A stretch of 64,000 nucleotides of DNA from Tetragonia tetragonoides. Lineage: Eukaryota > Streptophyta > Magnoliopsida > Caryophyllales > Aizoaceae. The position numbers and the translations under genes were made by a program. The notes under the pieces are model-generated. The model had not been told where the DNA came from. It made no database searches and worked only from the letters and a program-made list of their open reading frames with translations. Within the stretch, counting starts at the first letter, position 1. Every line of letters begins with the position of its first letter. The stretch spans positions 15,361,501 to 15,425,500 of the forward strand of contig CM076143.1 in the NCBI GenBank assembly GCA_038025085.1, given 5' to 3'. Shown here one piece after another: positions 60,630-64,000 of this stretch.

Positions 60630-62202
60630 TGTAGGTTGCCGTATTTTTTCTCCCCTCTTTTTCGCATGCCTCACCTTCGGCCCTCCTTTCGGGGGGTCGG
60701 ATTTTCCGCACAGCCTGGGAGAGCGCGTTGGGTGACCGAATTTCGTGAATCTTTTAGTGTATATGCACATAGAGATTTTTGTACCAAGGACATGATTAAG
60801 ATTGTCGGAAATCGCCACCAAATTTTGAGGTAATTCGGAAACCTTGGAGATCAAGTCGATAGTCTAGAAAGACGTCAACTCAACTCCTGTGCACCCCAAT
60901 CCCTATTGGGGAAATTGACTTCATTAATGAGTTCGGTGGCGGAGCTAGGAAGGTGTTAGGCACTCAACTCGCCCGTTAACAACAACGGCCTTTACTAATC
61001 GATTCAATATAATTATTAATGCCACGGTTCCAAATAGGGTTCAGTTTGTCCAAATTCATTGTTTTAACTAATGGGTTTGAACAAACATTATTAATGTGAG
61101 CACTTTTAACAATTTATCAAGTTACATGCTTTTTATTGCTAGAAAACGATAAATATGCTAAAAACCTGCGAGTTAGAAGGCAAACAAGGTAATTCATCCA
61201 CCAATTCACAAACAAAGCATAATTCAATATAAAACAATAAATAATAAATATGCATTCATTCATCCATTCATTAGGCTTAATACAAGCCCTATTGCCCAAA
61301 ACGCGCAATGCATGTACATATCACATAGACCAAATTCATTAGTAATAACAAGCAATATAAAATTTATTGAAAACCCTCAGGTAGGATTACCTGGATGCTC
61401 ACAATGAACTTATGGGTTGTATTGCTTGAATTCATGTTCTTGATGAGTATGAAGGTTTATTTTTGTGGTGCTAGGGCTAATCCTAAAGAAGGAGTAAAAT
61501 CAGAATTTAGGGTTTATAATATGAGAGAGAATGTCCAACCTCTTAGAGAGAATCTCCAAACTCTTAGAGAGAATCTCCAACCTCTTCAACTGAATCCTAA
61601 GATTTGCTTATATAGAAGAGGGGGAGCTGCGAGGATTTGACACGGAAATCAAATGGGCCTCGAATTTTGCCGTCCGGGAGAAAGGGTCCAGGTGGCCAAA
61701 TCGCTAGGCCGAGTGGCCAAACCGGCAGGCCAACCGGTCAAGCCGCTTGGCAAGCGGCTTAGCCGCAAGGCAAACCGCTTGGCCTAGCGGCACAGCCGCT
61801 TGTCCTAGCGGCCACCGCTTGAGCCCAAGCGTGGCCGCTTGGACCTAGTGCGGTGTGCCTGCGTAGGCGCCTGACATGATTTTCGTGCGGGGGAGGCTCT
61901 TTCGAGGGGGTCCACGCGGGATTGACTGTGCTCCCTTGTTTGACCAAGGGTTGACTCATGGGTTTGGGTTCCCTTTCGGGCCCTTAGGTTCAAAGAGGCC
62001 TATCTCTCAGTTTTGGACTCCAATTGAATTGAGTCCAACTGGTTTGGATCACCTGTACAAAAGGCTTCCACTGGATAATTCAAATGAACTGGGCTAATCA
62101 TCAGAGCAATTATTCTCGCAACCCAAGTTCGAGCAAAATCCAATCCTTTCATCATCGGGTTTTTACGGGGACTTATTATACACACAATTTTTGGTGTCTA
62201 CA
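60630..62202 (-). repeat. Tat element 2, 5' LTR
   Basis: 1,573 bp, with the same ends as the 3' copy. The length difference is mostly extra units in the dyad array (61691-61820). The 21-bp units are also present (about 61525-61590). Confidence 0.92.
61609..61821 (-). promoter_or_regulatory. LTR promoter of Tat element 2 with dyad array
   Basis: On the - strand TATATAA lies at 61609-61615. About 76 bp upstream in the same direction, imperfect GCGG-N5-CCGC dyads start at 61691, 61712, 61733, 61753, 61786 and 61807, mostly 20-21 bp apart. The clearest are AGCGGCTTAGCCGCA (61753-61767) and AGCGGCACAGCCGCT (61786-61800). Regulatory role is inferred. Confidence 0.6.
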
Positions 62203-63130
62203 GGTACTGACAATGATGGATAGATAAAAAAAATGGAGTTATTAGACTGGTCATCAAAAAACATGTCTTGAAGAGGCATAGGAGAGACCTAAGCATCAGT
62301 CCAAAAAATATGTTTTTTCTACAACTAATCTGCCAGCGAAATCCTTTCTGAAAAAGACCCTTTACTTTCAACATATTTGACCATTGTTAAGAGTTCTTTT
62401 TTCCTGTTACATAATCAAGGATGTGAGATCCTTTCAGGTATTTTTTCTGAACCAGTTTTACTCATTTGCTTTCGGGTTCTTTTAGAAATTTTCAAATTAA
62501 CTTCATCTGCATAGTTTTATTGATTGTGCCCGCCTTTGTAGGCCTAAGCCCCCCCAAATTTTTGGGACGACACACTTTATCCCAACCAATAAGGTTAGGA
62601 GAAGTATTGTCCGGAGCTTTTGGTCCATAAAAAATTACGGTTGATCTTATCAAACTTATCAAAAGTAGAGGAAGGTAGAGAAAAACTTTGCATTGTAAAA
62701 TTAGGCGTAGCTGCATAATTTGTTTGAATGAGCGTTGACCTTCCCGCTTGTGAAAGAGCGTTGGCTTTCCATTTAGTCAAATTATTTTGTGTACGATCCA
62801 CAATGTCTTTAAAAGTAGTTCCACTTACACATTCATTTATAATTGGGCATCCTAGTATTAATCTAAGCAGACTGTATGACTCATGAGTAAAATGCCTCTA
62901 AAAGTATCAATAGTTTGCTCTATTGATATTCTTGGTACATTTGGAAGCTTACTTTTGGAAGTTAATTTTTGTCCAGACATTTTACAATCCTGGCCCAAAA
63001 TAGTCTTAATAATGTGACAGCTTTTACTTGTAGCCTCTGCAAAAATCATAGTATCATCCGCAAAGATAAGAAAAGGTAATTTGTCTGCCCCGTTACAAAC
63101 TTTAACGCCACCAACTTATGTAATACTTTA
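62203..63130 (-). pseudogene. LINE copy A reverse transcriptase fragment
   Basis: Read on the - strand. KLPFLIFADDTMIFAEA contains the catalytic FADD (near 63040-63060), followed by CKMSGQKLTSKSK and then ALSQAGRSTLIQ, which are conserved steps in plant LINE reverse transcriptase. Stops and frameshifts break it. The sequence continues at 39275 on the far side of Tat element 2. Confidence 0.82.
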
Positions 63131-63457
63131 ACAAAAATTATCCAATCAGCATCAGATTAAGCTCAAAGAAAGTGGAAAACAGGAAATCAGAAAAAGTGGA
63201 AATAAGAAGTAGATAGACTCACAGTGGCGCAAAATCAAATCCAATAAATGCGTCCGTCTCCAGCAAGAATGAAGCCAAAAATCAACAAACGACAATAAGC
63301 CCAGAAACATATCAGCAATAATCGATATCGAACCGATATGAGCCAATTTTGAGATGAAGCCATTAACGATGGATTTGAAAGGAATAATAATTTATGAAAA
63401 TGAAGATGATCGAGAAAGAAATGGGCAGGGGTGGCTAAATTAGTCACAGGGAATGGA
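63131..63457. other. Unassigned DNA between two LINEs
   Basis: On the - strand a 44-codon frame from ATG near 63365 and a possible splice donor (CACT|GTGAGT near 63224) could be a first exon, but there is no domain support. Otherwise nothing recognised. Confidence 0.35.
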
Positions 63458-64000
63458 TTTTTTTTTTTTTTTTTGGTAAGGCAAGATAATCAGATAACTC
63501 ACAGGTTAACCTAAGGCGTCCTTTACCACTAAGTTGGTAATGGACTGGTCAAATGGGGATGACCAAAACCGTAAAGAATCGCAGGAGTGCCCAAAATGGG
63601 CAAGATAATCTGCCACCATATTTGCCTCTCTGAACCAATGTAGGACCTCCACTTTGTCGAAAAAATGGAGGTCTTTCTTGGTGTCGATGAGAATGTTCTC
63701 TATCTCCCACGGGATGTGCCATTCCGCACGAATGGCTTTGATGACGGCCAGATTATCACCTTCAATAGTGATGTTCCTGATACCCTTAGCTCTCGCCAGC
63801 TTAACCCCTTCTCGCAATCCAATAGCCTCAGCCATGAGTATGGACGCAGAACCACGGGATCGCGCCCCCATGGATATCACCTCGTCAGCGTCATTCCTGA
63901 GCACAAAACCTGCAGCTGCTGCCAAATTATTTATTTTAGATCCATCAAAATTTAAGTTTACATAGTTTTTTTTCTAGGGTGAGACCAAACGATATCTGGT
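63458..64000 (-). mobile_element. LINE copy B, 3' end (runs off window)
   Basis: Begins on the + strand with a T-run (63458-63474), the poly-A tail of a - strand LINE. The next 30 bp match the same position in LINE copy A (GGCAAGATAATCAG). The rest of the element lies beyond the window. Confidence 0.82.
63506..64000 (-). pseudogene. LINE copy B RNase H domain, partial
   Basis: C-terminal RNase H of LINE ORF2 (RVT_3 type), read on the - strand: YVNLNFDGSKINN with the first catalytic Asp, then AAAAGFVLRNDADE, IEGDNLAVIKAI and VADYLAHFGH, ending at 63506. The frame is open from about 63965. An A-run near 63970 appears to shift the frame relative to the upstream WSHPR segment, so the copy may be broken there. 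The matching segment in LINE copy A is more damaged, so this one is younger. Confidence 0.82.

Larger units (their letters stand above)
39276..62202 (-). mobile_element. Large Tat-clade Ty3/gypsy element with antisense cargo (Tat element 2)
   Basis: LTRs of 1,530 bp (39276-40805) and 1,573 bp (60630-62202) flank a 19.8-kb interior. The target duplication is GGTAC (39271-39275 and 62203-62207). On the - strand the order is LTR, primer site, 69-bp repeats, gag, reverse transcriptase, two RNase H domains, integrase, then a long 3' region, then LTR. That 3' region holds two genes on the + strand: a PMD gene and a DUF7745-like gene. Two 2.6-kb insertions are nested within it. No protease could be found, and pol is full of stops, so it is not autonomous. 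Confidence 0.92.
38034..63130 (-). mobile_element. LINE copy A, split by Tat element 2
   Basis: The two parts are 62203-63130 (reverse transcriptase, 5' in the element) and 38034-39275 (zf-RVT and RNase H, then poly-A seen as a T-run at 38034-38045). The sequence is continuous across the 22.9-kb Tat insertion, which duplicated GGTAC. The 5' part is missing, as is common for LINEs. It shares its 3' end (GGCAAGATAATCAG next to the tail) and RNase H sequence with the copy at 63458-64000. The exact 5' boundary near 63130 is not certain. Confidence 0.82.

Overview
The window is plant nuclear DNA, most likely from a eudicot. It contains plant LINEs with DUF4283 and zf-RVT domains, two Tat-clade Ty3/gypsy elements with the double RNase H typical of that clade, a Tork/Tnt1-like Ty1/copia element with an initiator-Met primer site, hAT-type elements with 8-bp target duplications, and one interrupted plant UDP-glycosyltransferase gene with a PSPG box. 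No bacterial, organellar, tRNA, rRNA or CRISPR features were seen. The base-level evidence is a set of target-site duplications (TSDs) that let the insertions be peeled apart.

Layout: (1) 1-1.9 kb is AT-rich intergenic DNA with one small foldback candidate. (2) 1.9-27.5 kb is a three-level nest. A + strand LINE (1918-27531, TSD about 23-26 bp) was hit by Tat element 1 (+ strand, 4146-24657, TSD GTGAT, 563-bp LTRs differing at about 17 positions by eye), and that was hit by a young copia element (- strand, 17778-23439, TSD TTTCC) whose polyprotein is intact. Downstream of its pol, Tat element 1 carries a decayed antisense plant mobile domain (PMD) gene that still has an intron. (3) 28.6-32.3 kb has two hAT-type elements (TSDs ATTATGTG and GGTTTATG). 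(4) 33.4-37.8 kb is the only host-type gene: a UGT78-like (flavonoid 3-O-glycosyltransferase type) gene in two exons. Its first exon is broken by a truncated LTR of the same copia family, and its intron holds a 978-bp retroposon (TSD AGTTAGTTCC). (5) 38.0-63.1 kb is a - strand LINE split by a 22.9-kb Tat element 2 (- strand, 39276-62202, TSD GGTAC). Element 2 is itself hit by two 2.6-kb solo-LTR-like insertions (47340-49956, TSD TTTGG; 56962-59539, TSD TCAAT). (6) 63.46-64 kb is the 3' end of another LINE related to the one in (5).

The most interesting part is the non-structural cargo of Tat element 2. On the strand opposite to gag-pol it carries two host-like genes with introns: a seven-exon PMD gene (42316-45253, all introns phase 0, one in-frame stop) and a second gene resembling the plant DUF7745-type family (46127-50305, split by a solo LTR and frameshifted). 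Upstream of the TATA-like box of each antisense gene, and upstream of the TATA box in both LTRs, there is an array of imperfect dyads of the form GCGG-N5-CCGC repeated every 20-21 bp, about two helical turns. This suggests one shared regulatory module used by the LTR promoter and both antisense cargo promoters. That interpretation is inference; the arrays and their positions are seen directly.
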